Of a stretch of 64,000 bases of DNA, positions 1 through 12,730 are shown one piece after another (position 1 is the stretch's first letter; each line of letters begins with the position of its first letter). The translations under genes and the position numbers were made by a program. The DNA lies in the NCBI GenBank assembly GCA_007258455.2, contig VDFB02139368.1:1-64000 (forward strand), written 5' to 3'. The DNA comes from Sequoia sempervirens (taxonomy: Eukaryota > Streptophyta > Pinopsida > Cupressales > Cupressaceae). The notes under the pieces were generated by a model. It was not told the DNA's origin. It made no database searches and saw nothing but the letters and a program-made list of their open reading frames with translations.

Positions 1-1070
1 TCTCAATCATTCCGATTTTGATGACATTTATCAAGATGTGCCAGATAAGAGAGTTAAGAACATGGTTCACGTATAGAGAAACACTGATATGGAGATTGTC
101 GTTGAGACCGCCGTACCTCCACAGGGGAAGAACTTGGCTGAATTAGAGTCTCAGGATTTTGAAGTTATCACAGTCAACCTTGGTCGCAACACACGCCAGA
201 TTCAGGTTGATCTTCTTCAAGTTGCTACAGATAGTGCCAGGGACAGAATACTAAAGGACGGAGAGGACAAAGCAGCCCTCAAGGCTGAAATCAGACAGCT
301 TCGTCAGTACATTTCTAGCCTTGTGCACAGACCAGAAGCCATCAACACACTCCCACCGATGCTTGAGCCACCAATAGAGCAAAGTCAGCTCAATCACTTG
401 GTTGCATATGGCAAGCGTTTGGAGGAATGGGAGGAGGAGTTCGTTGCTAGAGGCCGTACTATGCTTACAGAGTTATATCAGTTGCGGTACAATGCACGAG
501 AGCTCCGTATTCGTCTTCAGGATGAGGAACGGGATATGGCCATTAACAAACCCAGGGATGAAATTATGATTGCTCACCTGAGTTTGGCTTATGACACAGT
601 CACAGATGCAGAAGACAGAGAGGCTATCTACTCTTGGAAGACACAGTTGGTTTTCAGAGCAAAGATAGAGGACAGCTTGGCATCAGAATTGGTTGAGAGT
701 AGAGAGCATGTCACTAGTGCACTCTGGTTCGTGAGGACTCTTGTGTCTCGCTTACCGTGCCATTATCAGATCGAGGGTGGTGCCTACGTGGAGCTTACCG
801 ATGTTCAGTCAGAGCTTCAGGCACTCATTCATACCATTTTCAGTGGGGAGACAGTTGGCTGTAAGGTTACTCAGCTTACAGTCATGTCAACATTATTCGA
901 TGAAGCAACGAGGAGCAAAAGGGAACTTCAGTCTCAGATCACAGCTGGTGAGGACATGCTGCATCGACATAGCATCCTTCGTCAGAGTCTCATCGATGCT
1001 GATGCAATTGACAGCCTCGTTGAGGGATGGTTAACAATCTCATTGGGGTTGATTACTCGAGATCACATAG
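1..1070 (+). pseudogene. C-terminal part of the family-I U3 ORF, broken
   Basis: The reading frame around 89-1070 is closely similar to the C-terminal half of the ORF at 15368-17050, sharing stretches such as VNLGR, RDEIMIAHLS and LPCHYQIEGGAYVELTDVQ. It is rich in Glu, Leu, Gln and Arg and looks mostly helical or coiled-coil. An in-frame TAG at 74-76 replaces a GAG present in the other copy. Small insertions near 1000-1050 shift the frame, so it runs on to 1177 with unrelated residues. The protein family is not one I can name. It lies directly upstream of the LTR promoter. Confidence 0.65.
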
Positions 1071-1393
1071 TAAACTTGAGTTCCACCTCTCAGGATAGAC
1101 ATTACACACACGAGTTGAACTGGGTGTTACCCTTTCCAGTTAACTCGAAGTTGTCATTACATGCATATCTATTCTGAGATCGCCTTTCACACTTGGAGTT
1201 TTATTTAGGGCTTTCAATAAGGACGTGCATGCTCGCACAGTTGTCCATTTTTAGATTAGATGTTTCAGTTAAACGAGGGTAGTTTCCCAGTTGACTGTAT
1301 AGTTTACTTAATTAGGGTTTGGCGCATTGCTTGCATGCATTGCAGGAACTATAGATGACACAAGGTGATTTTAGGGTTCCCTACACCTTGATG

Positions 1394-1403
1394 TATATAA
1401 ATA
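1394..1403 (+). promoter_or_regulatory. LTR TATA box (copy alpha)
   Basis: TATATAAATA lies after the ORF remnant. It is followed by a GAGC-TTTT-GCTC hairpin and CTCATTTGTAA, the same arrangement as in the second copy at 17413. Confidence 0.65.
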
Positions 1404-1525
1404 AGAGCTTTTGCTCATTTGTAAATAACTTTTGCTTGAGAGAGAAATATATGCTGTGCCTACCTTGCCCTCAATATTGCTCTTTTTGGTATTTGTTCAT
1501 GTGTCTTCATTATTGCAATTGATTG

Positions 1526-1905
1526 TTATGCCACATAGGGTTTCGAAAGATTGTAATGCTGAATTCTTTCCATAGTTTAGGTATATCTGTTTGAGCATCT
1601 TTATCATTGAAATCAATTGTTATGCCACATAGGGTTCCAAGAGATTGAGGTGATAAGGCTGTTTTGTGTTAATTTACCATTGTGATCGATCGTTATGCCA
1701 CATAGGGTTTCGAGAAGTTGCAGCGATAAATCTGTTTTGTGAATCTTTATCAATATAATCGAAGGTTATGCCACATAGGGTTTCGTGAGATTATAAAGAT
1801 AAAGGCTGTTTTGTGAAGGCTTTGCTGTTTCGATCGAGTGTTATGCCACACAGGGTTCCATAAGATCGTCTTAGTGAATTCTTAAATCTGTTGTATCCAA
1901 TAAGC
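1526..1905 (+). repeat. U5 tandem repeats, five units
   Basis: Five units each begin with a variant of GTTATGCCACATAGGGTTTC and repeat at about 70-95 bp. The same array occurs at 17541-17950. The repeat head resembles the LTR terminus GTTATGCCAACA. Confidence 0.8.
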
Positions 1906-2292
1906 TTGTTTAGATTGAGATGATAGTTGTGCCACCTTGCCCTCAAGTAGAGAGTCTAAACATGCTTATCGTCCGATAGTCATACCTTGCTCCGTTTCCT
2001 CTTGCTCTGTTTTCCTGAGGAGATTGGATAGATATAAGTTGTAGTTTAGTTGATTTGCAAAACCAGAGAAAACTCAGCTGCAACGTAAAAGTTCTTTCAA
2101 GAAAGCCTTGTACCTCTAGCAGCTGAAACAAAAAGACAGGACATAGTTTTAGCTTATTTTCCTTTGCAAGTACATTTGTCAAAGCATAACGAGGGAGCTT
2201 CCCCTCCATAATTTGAAGAGCACTCATTGCGTAGTGTGCATAGGCTGTTCATAACAACTTCTACTCTAGAGGTGTTAGTTGTTATGCCAACA

Positions 2293-5200
2293 TACTTACA
2301 TTTCACAAAATACGTAAGATTTATAAAGCATTCAACCTATGTAGCAATCTTGTTCTTCCCGGAACTTGCTTTGAGTGTTCACACTATCGCATAGGGAAAT
2401 CTCGTATGCTTCACACATACTTACTTTTCCAAAGAGTTTTAACACATATACATATTTGAGTTATAATAGTAACTATACATCACACCACATACACAGTGAT
2501 CGGAAATCATTGGTCCATGAATTTATCCTTAGTATAATCCAAATAGAAAAGGAAAGTTGATGCATTGTACACTACATCGTGGGTCCAATCTTTCGCTTTT
2601 GGTATTTACACTTTTAGACAACTCATAAATCGAGTCCTTCCGCCACTTATACATTCATTATCCTTACCACATAGTACTTGTACCTGGCTTTTTGTCCGTC
2701 GAGAGCACAACTTTACTCCTGGACACCTGTCAACTCTTGATACTGCATCATACATAAGCTTTGTATCACAAAGTTTCATTGATCGCTTCGATCTATTACT
2801 CCTTTTTGACATTTTATTAAGTCTATGATTCACTCAGTTCTAAGCCCTTTTTAGCTTAATTGAGTTTTTAACCTTTTATATCATATAATGGTCCAAACTT
2901 CAATATTAGAAGTTTATAAATCATTCAAGACTTATTCTACCATCTTTGCTTATTTTGACTATACATGATAATATACTGTACATTCGATCCGTTGAATGTT
3001 TCGTAGTTTGATCAGGGTTTACACAACCTTATCATCATTGCTAAACTGAGATAACCTCTCAGAATTTCTAAGCCTCTACTTTCCACAATATATTATTTAG
3101 GACCAAATATCCTGTAAGTCAAGTTTTCCAAAAAACGTTGGTTTCATCGATGAGTTTGTCTACTTGAACATTATGTCAGTTTCACTAACATAGACAGATT
3201 GATCTGTCTCTTGTTCTACCATTTTTCCTCTGGAATCTTAAGAGAGTATACATGACTTACTGATGATGACATCTGGTCTTCATTTCCCGGTATACTAGTC
3301 ATTACCTTGCCACATTCCGTGTAGCTTCGAACTCTATCTTTCCAAGTTTACAGTAGTTTCTCATCCAACAATACCTGTTGTTGTTCCGATGTCCTAACTC
3401 TGACATTAGTTTCCTCGTTTTATTTCAAATTCTTCAAAATTTGGGTACATAGGTTCTTTTACATCCAATAATAGTCTATTCCTTGACTAGTTGAAAACCT
3501 ATTTTACGATCTCACGCTATTTTTAATTCCCATATAATAATGGTTATAAGTTTTGCGGAGATAAACCCTATTTATCTTAGGACATCCATATCTTGGATCT
3601 CTTCTGTCCTTGGATTATTTTCAAAGATGTTATCCATCTTTTAACTCCATCAAATTTTCCCGATAATTTTGGTACTCATTTTGAGTGTTAATCCATGTTC
3701 TGTCATATTGATCCCTGGATAATAGTAAATTTAATTACCTATCTAGTTATCAAGCATGAACATTCCTCGTTGGTTCCATTGATTCTCTTAATCATATAGG
3801 AGAGTTCCAACTTCAGTACATCCTTTTGAGTTCAAGTAACATCCCTGGTGCTTTACTCAATAAAATTTCCCATTATTTCACATAAAATGTTATATTGTTC
3901 CGACATAACAATGGATGTTTTCCTTTTGAGAGTGTTTTCTCTTTAATTTAAGAGCCACTCAACAACGTTCTAGTCAACATGATGACTTGTTTCCTGGAGT
4001 ATAAAGTAGCTTCTTTAACTCACCAAGTATTCTACCTTTGTTTCCACTCATAGAATCTCATAAATTCAAGTGATATACACATTTCCATTGGTGAATCACA
4101 ATCCCAATATTCCCTTCCAACTCTTAGATTCTCAATCGCTGAACAGTCTGATATTATAGGTTTCTCTACCTCTATATATCTCTTATCAAGACCGAAAGTA
4201 CAACTCAACCAAGTAGATTTATTCCAACTACAAGGCATTAGAGAGTAGTCATTTATTTAACTCAACTCAATGGGTTAGATCTTATCCTAAGATCTTATTC
4301 GAATGAACTTCATGTCATGGCTAGGTTATTACAAACCTAGTATTTTCATTAAATAGACGGTGATCCAGTGATCAGCCATGTAAAGATAATTGATGCATTG
4401 CATAGCGTCATTTTCTACCTTATTTTCCATTCCATCTTTATGGCTTATGGTTAAACCTTTTCATCCTCGGGTTTCATAGCACAATAAGCTTACAGTTTCA
4501 ATTCGTTTTCATGACATGAATACATTTCATATTGAAATAACATTTTTTTATCTACTTTACCTTATATAAGGTGTGTAGGAATGTAGAGACACTTTCTTTT
4601 AGTCATGAGTATCTTAAAGCTTTCCTTGCCAATCTCGTAGGCGGCCTTTCTTATTATGATCAATTTATCTGCCTATCCTTTTTTTTCTAGGCATCAAATG
4701 ATAATTTCATTTGATTCTTCCAATCAACTAAATATAAGGTATGAGATGATAATAGGTAATAATCTTAGACCTTTCCGATTATCTTTCTCCAGAATTCTCA
4801 ATACCTTTTTCCTTGTGGATATCAAATGATAATATCGTTTGATCTTTCGATCAAATAATCCTAAGTATGGGTTTGTTTTCTCCGAAGATCCCAATACTTC
4901 TTTTCTTGGACCATAAACTGTATGACTTATTTGTCATCATGACTTGCGAAGAAGACATTAGTTCTTCTAAACTAAGAACATACTCACGTTCTTTTGTTGA
5001 ATGGGGTACTAAACTTGAGTCAACCCTACTCTTTTCCTTTCCCCCTTAGAGTTTCCACCACTTTTGATCTACTCAAGTTGAACTCCTAGCAATCTCTTGC
5101 TTCTTTTGTAAGGATTTGTCATTCCTTACTGTTGGCTTTACATTGCCTTTACCTTGTCTCAAGACATATCTCAAATATACTTTTCCTATAGTTAAATTTG

Positions 5201-6020
5201 TCATTGATTTCTATCCCATAGATTTCAATAACTTGGATCATCCAACGGAAGATCTAATGAATAATCAGCAACTTACGAGTCACTTCATTAATCCAATTCT
5301 CTTTTCAACATCCCTTTGGCGGTGGGTACTCTATATCCACAAAACTTGTATTCCCTTTCCGTTTGGAACATTCTAAACAAAAGTTTGACTTTCACATACA
5401 TGAATGTGAGTTTAGCTTATACTCTAACCAATCTTTGTGTTAAACCTCTGGTCTTTTCTCTTATTTCTAAGGTACTAACTCTTTTTCCTTGCAAACTCCT
5501 ATCTTTACATGAGAATTAGCTTAATGTCAAGAGTTCTCCAACTCCTGTGGATACTTCCTTCATTGACTTCCTTATTCAATTTCATTTATGCTGACACTGC
5601 ATATACAAAGATTCGTAGTGTTTTCACTAAATCCAAAAATTCCTGACTCTCTGCAACTATAGTTTGCTACTACAACAAGGTTATCTTATTCCTTTTGGCT
5701 GCCTTAGAGTCATAAAACTATTTCGTTGGATAAAGGTATACACCGGTTACTCTTAACCTTTCTTCATAACTTAATTGCATAAACTTCCGCAATCCAAGGT
5801 ACTAACATAAATTGTTGGTTTAGGAGTTCCTACTCCAGGGATAACTCTTAACTCGTCCCAACTTAACAAGCTACTAGGAGTTTCATCTTCCTTTCACTTC
5901 TTCCTCAGTTCTCTTTCTCTTGCCATTCTGGCACAAGAACTTTTCCCAACCTTTATCTTCTGACAAGGTTTACGCATTGTTGCGTAATGAGCTCATAGGT
6001 TCCTAGTGTAAAACCTGGTA
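2293..6020 (-). mobile_element. Decayed interior of element N
   Basis: The primer site at 6021-6032 means the element's interior runs leftward from it. No frame stays open and I could not find reverse transcriptase or integrase motifs. One minus frame near 2606-2833 ends with residues that could be a worn pol C-terminus (QVQVL region), but that is weak. The stretch is AT-rich and full of stops in all frames. It is cut at 2292 by the family-I LTR end. Confidence 0.4.
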
Positions 6021-6032
6021 GCTCTGATACCA
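6021..6032 (-). other. Primer-binding site of element N
   Basis: On the minus strand this reads TGGTATCAGAGC, the classic initiator-Met tRNA primer site of plant LTR elements. It is separated by 2 bases from an LTR ending GGGCTGTTACA. It fixes the orientation: LTR to the right, interior to the left. Confidence 0.85.
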
Positions 6033-6034
6033 CA

Positions 6035-9000
6035 TGTAACAGCCCGACCCTTAGATAAAATTAAAATTTTAATAATTTACATCCTACAAGTATGTAAACG
6101 TGTTATTCATGTCATTGCAATAGAATTTTTCTTTTTCTTTATTGACAAAACATGAACAAATTGCCATATTAATATACAACAAAGATTCCATTTCAATATA
6201 ATAACTTCACAAGTACATGAAACAAGAATACGTACCTTAACTAACATGGCTCCAATGAGCTTTAGAACAAATAGTAGTAAGAAGGTCCAGGAATCCGTCC
6301 TTTCAAATCTTGGTACATCGGCCGCTTGCTGAGGAGGAGAAACATCACTCGGGCGCTTTTCCGCCAACCATGGACTTATAATGCGGTCCCCTGCACGATC
6401 ATTTTGCAATGAACGGCCCTCCCTTCGAAGAAGAGATTGGTTGGGTAACCTTTAACGACTACCAACTGGACATAGTGCTGTGATCCTACAAAACTAGCTT
6501 TCGTGCAATTGGCAATACTCAAACTAGGATGTAATTCGGGATCACGGTGAACTGACAGTGTAGTACAACAACTAAATGGTTCCTTACACTACATTGGCCA
6601 AAGTGTTTACGTTCAATGAAGAACATAGGTCATTTGTCACATACACTAGCCAGGTTCAACTTGACTTGAGGCTATCTTACCCTACGCGTAGGTTGGTCTA
6701 TCGGGGTAGTCCGTACCCTAGACTTCCTACAACATCTTACTATTGAAATGATGAATCTATTAAACAAGATACTACAACTGTCGCCCTAATTCAAGATATA
6801 CACATCCTAGGGATACAATAACTTGACTAAGTTGTTTGTATCTAGTTGTAGTATATAACTTGCAAATATTCTCGATTCAATCCTAGTAACTATTATCTAT
6901 ACACAAGCATATGCTCGTTATATAGAGCCATTAAATACTATGCAGATTGCTTTCCATTAAGTAATGTAAACCGTACACCAATGACAACAAAAGCCATGAA
7001 AAGACTACATACATGATACTTTTTATATCACAACTTATCACATGTTTAAGAAACTGTTATTCTTTTTAATTCAATCCTAAGTCTACCAGACAATCAAACT
7101 CTTTCCTTTCCAGCCATGACTATAATTCAGAGACCTATCAGATTACTCTGGAATATTAGAAAAATATGTAAAGTAAGAATTTAGCATGCCTGATTTAGCT
7201 TTCCAGAAGTTTGGAAGGTAGCTCCTTCACTTGCCTTCACTCAGATGGCTTTCAGCTGGATACTTGAAACAAATACTCCAACACAGCAGACTAGCAATTT
7301 CCTGATTACTCCTCTCTTATTCAGAGATTACTTTCTAACTAGCAATTTCAAACTACTGCTCTTTTGTTCAGAGATTACTTCACATAAACTTAACAATTTC
7401 CTTACTAAGGCGAACTCACTCTTTAGCTGTAAAATGCTCAAGGAAAACTTGATTGAAAATTCGTGAGAGTATGAATGCCAAACGCAGGTATATATAGGTT
7501 TGATTTTAAAACTGATTTCCACCTTCTATGGCGCCAGAACTGCCAGCAAGTGGAGGAATGTTTCAAACTAAAAACGTGTTGCAATATAATGAGGGTTTCG
7601 ACCTCCATTTTAGACAGCAAAGAAGCTTATTTCAATTCGAGTTTGTTCAGATTGTTAAAAACGTGACAGCTCTCAATCTGGCGCGTTTTTACAGTTAGGT
7701 TAATTGCCAAGTTTTCATTTCAGACTTTTTCCTTGCTCAAATGGCGTCCACATTTCCTTCTGTTTGCTAAGCATGAAATATCTCAGCCATTTTCTGACGC
7801 CTGGCCCTAGTCGCGCGATTTCTCTGCGCGTTTTTCATTTTCTTTAAGCATTTTCACGTTTTTTCTTCCTTATTTCGATTTTGTAAATCTTTAATTCTTT
7901 GATAAAGTCTTCAAAATAATTATGACGCATTTGCTCAAGCTCAGTTTTGAATTTTAATATTTCAACGGATTCATTTAGAGAAATTCGCGATTTAGAGAAA
8001 TTCGCGATTTTTATTCTCTTCTATGATTTACATTCTCATTTTATAAAAGTGTTTAAAATGTTTAATTTACATTTCATTTGATTTGTAAATTCTTTTATTT
8101 AAATATATTTTATATATTCTATTAAAATATATATAATATAGTTTTTGTATAATTATTTAAATTATTAATTTAAATAATATCGTATACATTTTAAAATATT
8201 TATATAATTATTTAAATTATTAATTTAAATAATATCGTATACATTTTAAACTATATTATATTAATATTTTAATATAATATTAAATATATAGAAATACTTA
8301 TCTTTATACCAATACATATGTATTCATTTACATTATACGTTTATCTATTGTGCCTCAATCAATACTTATATGAAAACATGTAAATGTATATATATGTATT
8401 TGTATAAATTCAGAGGCAAGATATCGTTACTATATATAATTCATTCATCTCGTTAGCTGTGGGTATGTATACTTGTATATATATCTATATATATACTACA
8501 TGTATAAGTATCCATAAATACATTTATATCGACACATACGTATGGCATATCCATCTGCTTAATACGTTTGTATCGACATGAATGTACTTATGGGTACTTG
8601 TACATATCGTATTCGTATGTACAAATACACATATCCACCTCTAACCAGAACTTATCATTTATAAGGTTATACTGGCAAGCATCACTTGTTTACACATTCA
8701 GAAGAAGACACAACTCCTAATGATACTAGACAAGCCTACGGATGACTTACCTTTAACCAGAACAATGACTTAGCTTACTCAGTTCTATGGTTTGTGTGTG
8801 TATGTCCAGTTGGTATCCATTACTGTTTACCCTACCAAGTTCTTCCCCGAGTGATATCTCTCCTCTGCCTGGAGGTACGAACCTGCTTCCTGCACACCAT
8901 GTCACGACAACGGGAATCATATGCTCAAAACAAAGCAGAATACATGAAACATTTCAAAAGTTAGATTATTCACAAATCAATAACCTTATATTCTCCTTTA

Positions 9001-9144
9001 TGCAGTATTTCACCAAGAATAACATCAAATGAAAACAACATTCATATTGAAAATGAGGTACAAGCAACATTAATTTACCTTCAGAATTCACATTTACTCT
9101 ATCTAGTAATGGTAAATTGTAACGTCACAATTTGGGATGTAACA
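6035..9144 (-). mobile_element. LTR of element N (about 3.1 kb)
   Basis: In minus-strand sense the LTR would start TGTTACATCCCAAAT at 9144 and end GGGCTGTTACA at 6035, two bases before the primer site. The 3' end is firm. The 5' end is chosen because homology of the neighbouring family-I LTR stops there and the TG start resembles Ty3/gypsy LTR starts. It contains no convincing ORF. It interrupts the family-I LTR start at 9145-9476. Confidence 0.6.
8135..8260. repeat. AT-rich tandem palindromes
   Basis: Two adjacent copies of about 48 bp each contain a near-perfect dyad, TTATTTAAAT-TATTA-ATTTAAATAA, followed by ATCGTATACATTTTAAA. They lie inside the N LTR and contain no gene. Confidence 0.7.
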
Positions 9145-9476
9145 AACAAGTTGGGCGTCCCTGGGCTATACTTGCACTTTCTGACTTTTCTTTTGAAAAA
9201 TCTTCATAAATTGATCATTAAAAACTCCGTCTCGATCACTGAAATGACCGTAGGCAACATGAAACGCCGTCGTGAGATGTTCCTCCATCGCGAAAAGCTC
9301 CATTCTGAGTCTCTGCTTCAGGTTCTGTCCAATAAAACTAACTTTGACTGACAAAATATTGACAAGAACTCCATGCTTGATATTGCCCAAAACTGAATTC
9401 TACAACATTTTAGCAAGGTTAAGACTAATTAATGCAAAATGCCTTGATGAAGCAAAAATTTGGTTTGGGTACAACA
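9145..9476 (-). mobile_element. Start of an inverted family-I LTR (copy beta)
   Basis: The reverse complement is roughly 85-90% identical to 11165-11505, beginning TGTTGTACCC and running through a frame containing MEEHLTTAF. The flank at 9477 starts CCAAG and directly resumes a pol reading frame (TKLVRGQGL), so this LTR seems to have inserted into pol on the opposite strand. It is cut on the left by element N. It independently fixes TGTTGTACCC as the family-I LTR terminus. Confidence 0.7.
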
Positions 9477-10888
9477 CCAAGCTTGTTCGCGGGCAAGGTC
9501 TTTGCAAATTATTGGCGGAAGATGGAGATCGTAAGTTCAAGAGCAATAGTGGAATTGGTTTAGAACAAGAAGTTGAAGAGGACCTTCCTTTGGTCCTACT
9601 TGTTAATTCTGCAGAAGAATGGTACACACCTCTATGGTATTATTCAACGTATGGAGAATGTCCACGTCACATGGACAAATAGCAGAAAAGAACACTGAAA
9701 TTGAAAGCACAGAATTTCGTGCTTGTTAATAACGTTCTGTACAAGCGTGGCCTTGACGGAACTTTCCTATTATGTGTCGGGAAGGATCAGCAGCGAAGGT
9801 TGTTAGAGGCTTTTCATAATCAGGCATGCGGAGGACACTTTTCATCAAGGGTCACTGCATTTAAGATTCTACGAGCACAGTTTTATTGGCCAACTATGTT
9901 TCGTGACGCATATGATTGGGTGTACAAATGTCAGTTATGTCAGCAATTTGCTGGTAAAGTGAAATTGGCATCCTTTCCACTCAGGCCAGTTGTCATCAAC
10001 GCTCCATTTCAGTAGTGGGGTATTGATTTTGTAGGTCCTGTCAATCCAGTTTCAAGTAAGGGGCATGTTTTTGTCCTTACAGCAACAGATTATTTTACAA
10101 AATTGGTTGAGGCGATTCCTACTAAACGAGCTACGTCCGAAGTGGTTTGCAGCTTTCTAAAGGAGAATATCATTTCTCGCTTCGGAGTTCCTTGCAAAAT
10201 TGTGACTGATAATGCAACTTGCTTCTCGTAAGAGGAGATTTTAAGTTTTTGTTTTGATGATGGCATCATGTTGTCGCATTCATCAGATTATTACCCTCAG
10301 GGTAATGGACAAGCCGAATCATCCAATAAGAACATTGTCACAATTATACGCAAGTTGGTTGAGTCAAATCAGCGAGCTTGGCATACCAAGTTATACGACG
10401 CTCTTTGGGCTGATCGTATAACTCCTAAAAGAGCTATTGGCACCTCGCCTTTTATACTTTTGTATGGTACAGAAGCCATTCTGCCCATTACATTGGAGTT
10501 GTCTGCTTTACAGCTGGCATCTGCAGTTGAGGACGAAGAATTCAATGATCCTATTCAGAAGAGGATATTGCTCCTGATGAAACTTCAAGAGGAAAGGACA
10601 GAGGTTGTCGATAAGATCACTCAACATGAAGAAAGAGTGAAGAAATTTTTTGATAAGAAGGCTCATTATAGAGACTTTCAAGTCGGAGATCAAGTCCTTT
10701 TGTGGGACAAAAGGCATGAGCCAAAAGGAATGCATGGAAAATTTGATTCCTTATGGTTAGGGCCCTTCCAGATTCATGAATCAGCTGGAGAGAACACTTA
10801 TATTCTTTCACATCAGGATGGAAGGCTCTTCCCACTTCCTTATAGCGGGCAGTATCTTAAGCACTTCAACCCTCCGGGGGAGAAGTAA
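9477..10888 (+). pseudogene. Ty3/gypsy RNase H tail and integrase, broken
   Basis: The frame runs from the end of RNase H (KLVRGQGLCKLLAE) through a linker into integrase. The zinc-binding H2C2 part is at about 9800-9950 (HNQACGGHF, then CQLCQQ). The catalytic core has D in WGIDFVGP (near 10020), D in IVTDNA (near 10205) and E in GNGQAES (near 10310), so all three acidic residues of the DDE triad are present. The C-terminal part ends YLKHFNPPGEK. A stop lies between RNase H and the zinc domain (9680-9682); TAG at 10013 and TAA at 10229 break the core. The RNase H-then-integrase order indicates Ty3/gypsy. Gag, protease and reverse transcriptase are not present beside it. Confidence 0.85.
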
Positions 10889-11164
10889 TATTGTAAATAT
10901 TTTGTAAGTAATTTTTTATGCTTTATCGTTATGTCGTATTGTATTTCCCCGTTCTGTGATGTTTTGTCGTATTTTAGGTGATTTAGGTAGTCTTGTTTTA
11001 GGTGATTTTTAGGTTAGGTTTTTAGGAAACTCCAATGTTTTTAGGTGATAAGGGAAAAGTCCTGACTCCAATGCCCAATTATACATCACTGGTCGACGTA
11101 ACACTAAGATTCTTAGGTTCTCCTATGCCGTAGGTATCCGACATGGTCACCACACGGAGCCTAA
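10889..11164 (+). other. Untranslated stretch between integrase and 3' LTR
   Basis: This is T-rich with several TTTTAGGTGATTT-like words and no ORF. The purine run GGGGGAGAAG at 10877-10886, in the last integrase codons, could be a polypurine tract but is about 280 bases from the LTR start. Confidence 0.4.
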
Positions 11165-11477
11165 TGTTGTACCCAAACCAAATTTTTTGCTTCATCAAGG
11201 CGTTTTGCATTTAAAATTCTAAACCTTGCTAAAATGTTGTAGAATACAGTTTTCGGCAATATCAAGCATGGAGTTTTTGTCAATATTTTGTCAGTCAAAG
11301 TTAGTTTTATTGATCAGAACCTGAAGCAGAGACTCAGAATAGAGTTTTTCACGATGGAGGAGCATCTCACGACGGCGTTTTATATTGCACATGATGATTT
11401 CAATGATCGAAACGGAGTTTTCAATAATCAATTTATGAAGATTTCTCAAAGGAAAAGCCTAAAAGCACAAGTATAGC

Positions 11478-12730
11478 CCAGGGGCGCCTAGCTTGTTGAA
11501 GGTAAAGATCTTGTTTAAAATGTTCAAACATACAGTCAATCTCTTTAGAATCAGTCTGGCTATCCGTTGAGCTATCCAGCGAAGTATTCCGAGATCCACA
11601 GCTCCAGCAAACAGCAACAGAAGTTGAAATCCCTAAATTTCCAGATGTGAGAAATTTGTCTTTTTCAGGCAAAAGCGCACCTCTAGCCTGAGGGCGCCCA
11701 TCTAAAAGAAGGGGTAAATTCTGGTATTTTCGATGGCGAATACAGTCAATCTGCTCTCAGCTAGTCTGCTTATCCGATGAGATATCAAACGTAGTCATCC
11801 GAGTTTCAGAACTCCGGCTGTAGTCGTCTGAAGATCAGCTTAAAATGGAGTTTTCATGTTTCTGAGCTTCTCCCTTTGTTCCCAGTGCAAGTACAGCCCA
11901 GGGGCGCTGGTTTAAAGGACCCTTCAGATGCCAAAATTTGCAGACAGAGTCTTCCTAACATCAGTAATACTCTAGCCCAGCTCCGCGATGCACCATCCTG
12001 CCTGTCAATCCGACGTTCCGGTGATCGTGGTGGAGATTCTACCAAGCGCATAATTTCACAGGCAGACCAACAAAAGATTTTCAGTGTATTTCCACAGTCT
12101 AGAGGCCTAGCCTTTAGGCTTGTCGATGAGCTCGTTCGCGTTCGAAGTCTTCACGGCTATTGAGCGTAATCATTTTATCTATCCAACGACCCTAGCCGTC
12201 AGCCTTCGGGATTTGACAAACGCTCGTACGTATGAGGTCTTTAGTGTAATACTGCAAAGTGAAGATATCCGGAAAATGGCTAAGTCTGGAGCGGTAATTT
12301 TAAATAAAATACGCACTGGGATTTTTGAGGTCTTAGAAGCAGTTTTCTTGCTTCGTCACCTCCAGAGACTTCTCTTGTGGGCCTTTCTGGCTGTCCGTTA
12401 AAACAGATAATTCTCGAATCGGGTTATCCCAGCTCCAGATATCAGAGGTCAAAGTAGGGTACTTGGATGAAAGTTCGACTTTCGTCAAAATGACATCAGT
12501 GCAACTCAGAGCCAGGGGCGCTTTTACTTTTGAGGCCCTTAACACAGCTTTCAGGTGTCGTGCATACAGTCGTTGGATGCAGAATGTCTCCAGGCATGCA
12601 GTGAGCTTCGTTTCCTATCAACAGGGTGCACGGTTCAGCGTCAGCAGCCGTTCGAAGTGTCAAATGGCAGTTTGAGAAATGGCCAAGTTTGGAACCCGTA
12701 AAAGCAATTTAATCAGGGGCGCCTAATTTT
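11478..12730 (+). repeat. Decayed array with GGGGCGC boxes about 205 bp apart
   Basis: CAGGGGCGC-type boxes occur near 11480, 11690, 11900, 12525 and 12717, with weaker relatives between, giving a spacing near 190-210 bp. Words such as CAGTCAATCT and TATCCGATGAG recur between boxes. The copies are too diverged to define a clean unit. No gene is seen. Confidence 0.45.

Larger units (their letters stand above)
1..2292 (+). mobile_element. Family-I giant LTR, 3' part (copy alpha)
   Basis: This stretch aligns colinearly with 16000-18329: the end of the U3 ORF, the TATA box, the U5 repeats and the terminal TTGTTATGCCAACA. The alignment stops at 2292, just after the CAACA end, which marks an LTR 3' terminus. 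The left part is outside the window. The flank from 2293 appears to belong to element N, so I read this as a separate family-I insertion into N rather than the 5' partner of the LTR at 11165-18329. That reading is inference, because the other end cannot be seen. Confidence 0.75.

Noticed and set aside
4032..4238. Minus-strand 68-codon frame as part of N pol
   Set aside because: No reverse transcriptase, RNase H or integrase motif could be matched, and the region has many stops.
10877..10886. GGGGGAGAAG as a polypurine tract with an LTR starting at about 10892
   Set aside because: The inverted family-I copy begins at TGTTGTACCC (equivalent to 11165), not at this point, so the LTR terminus is placed there. 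The purine run may be a coincidence of the integrase C-terminus.
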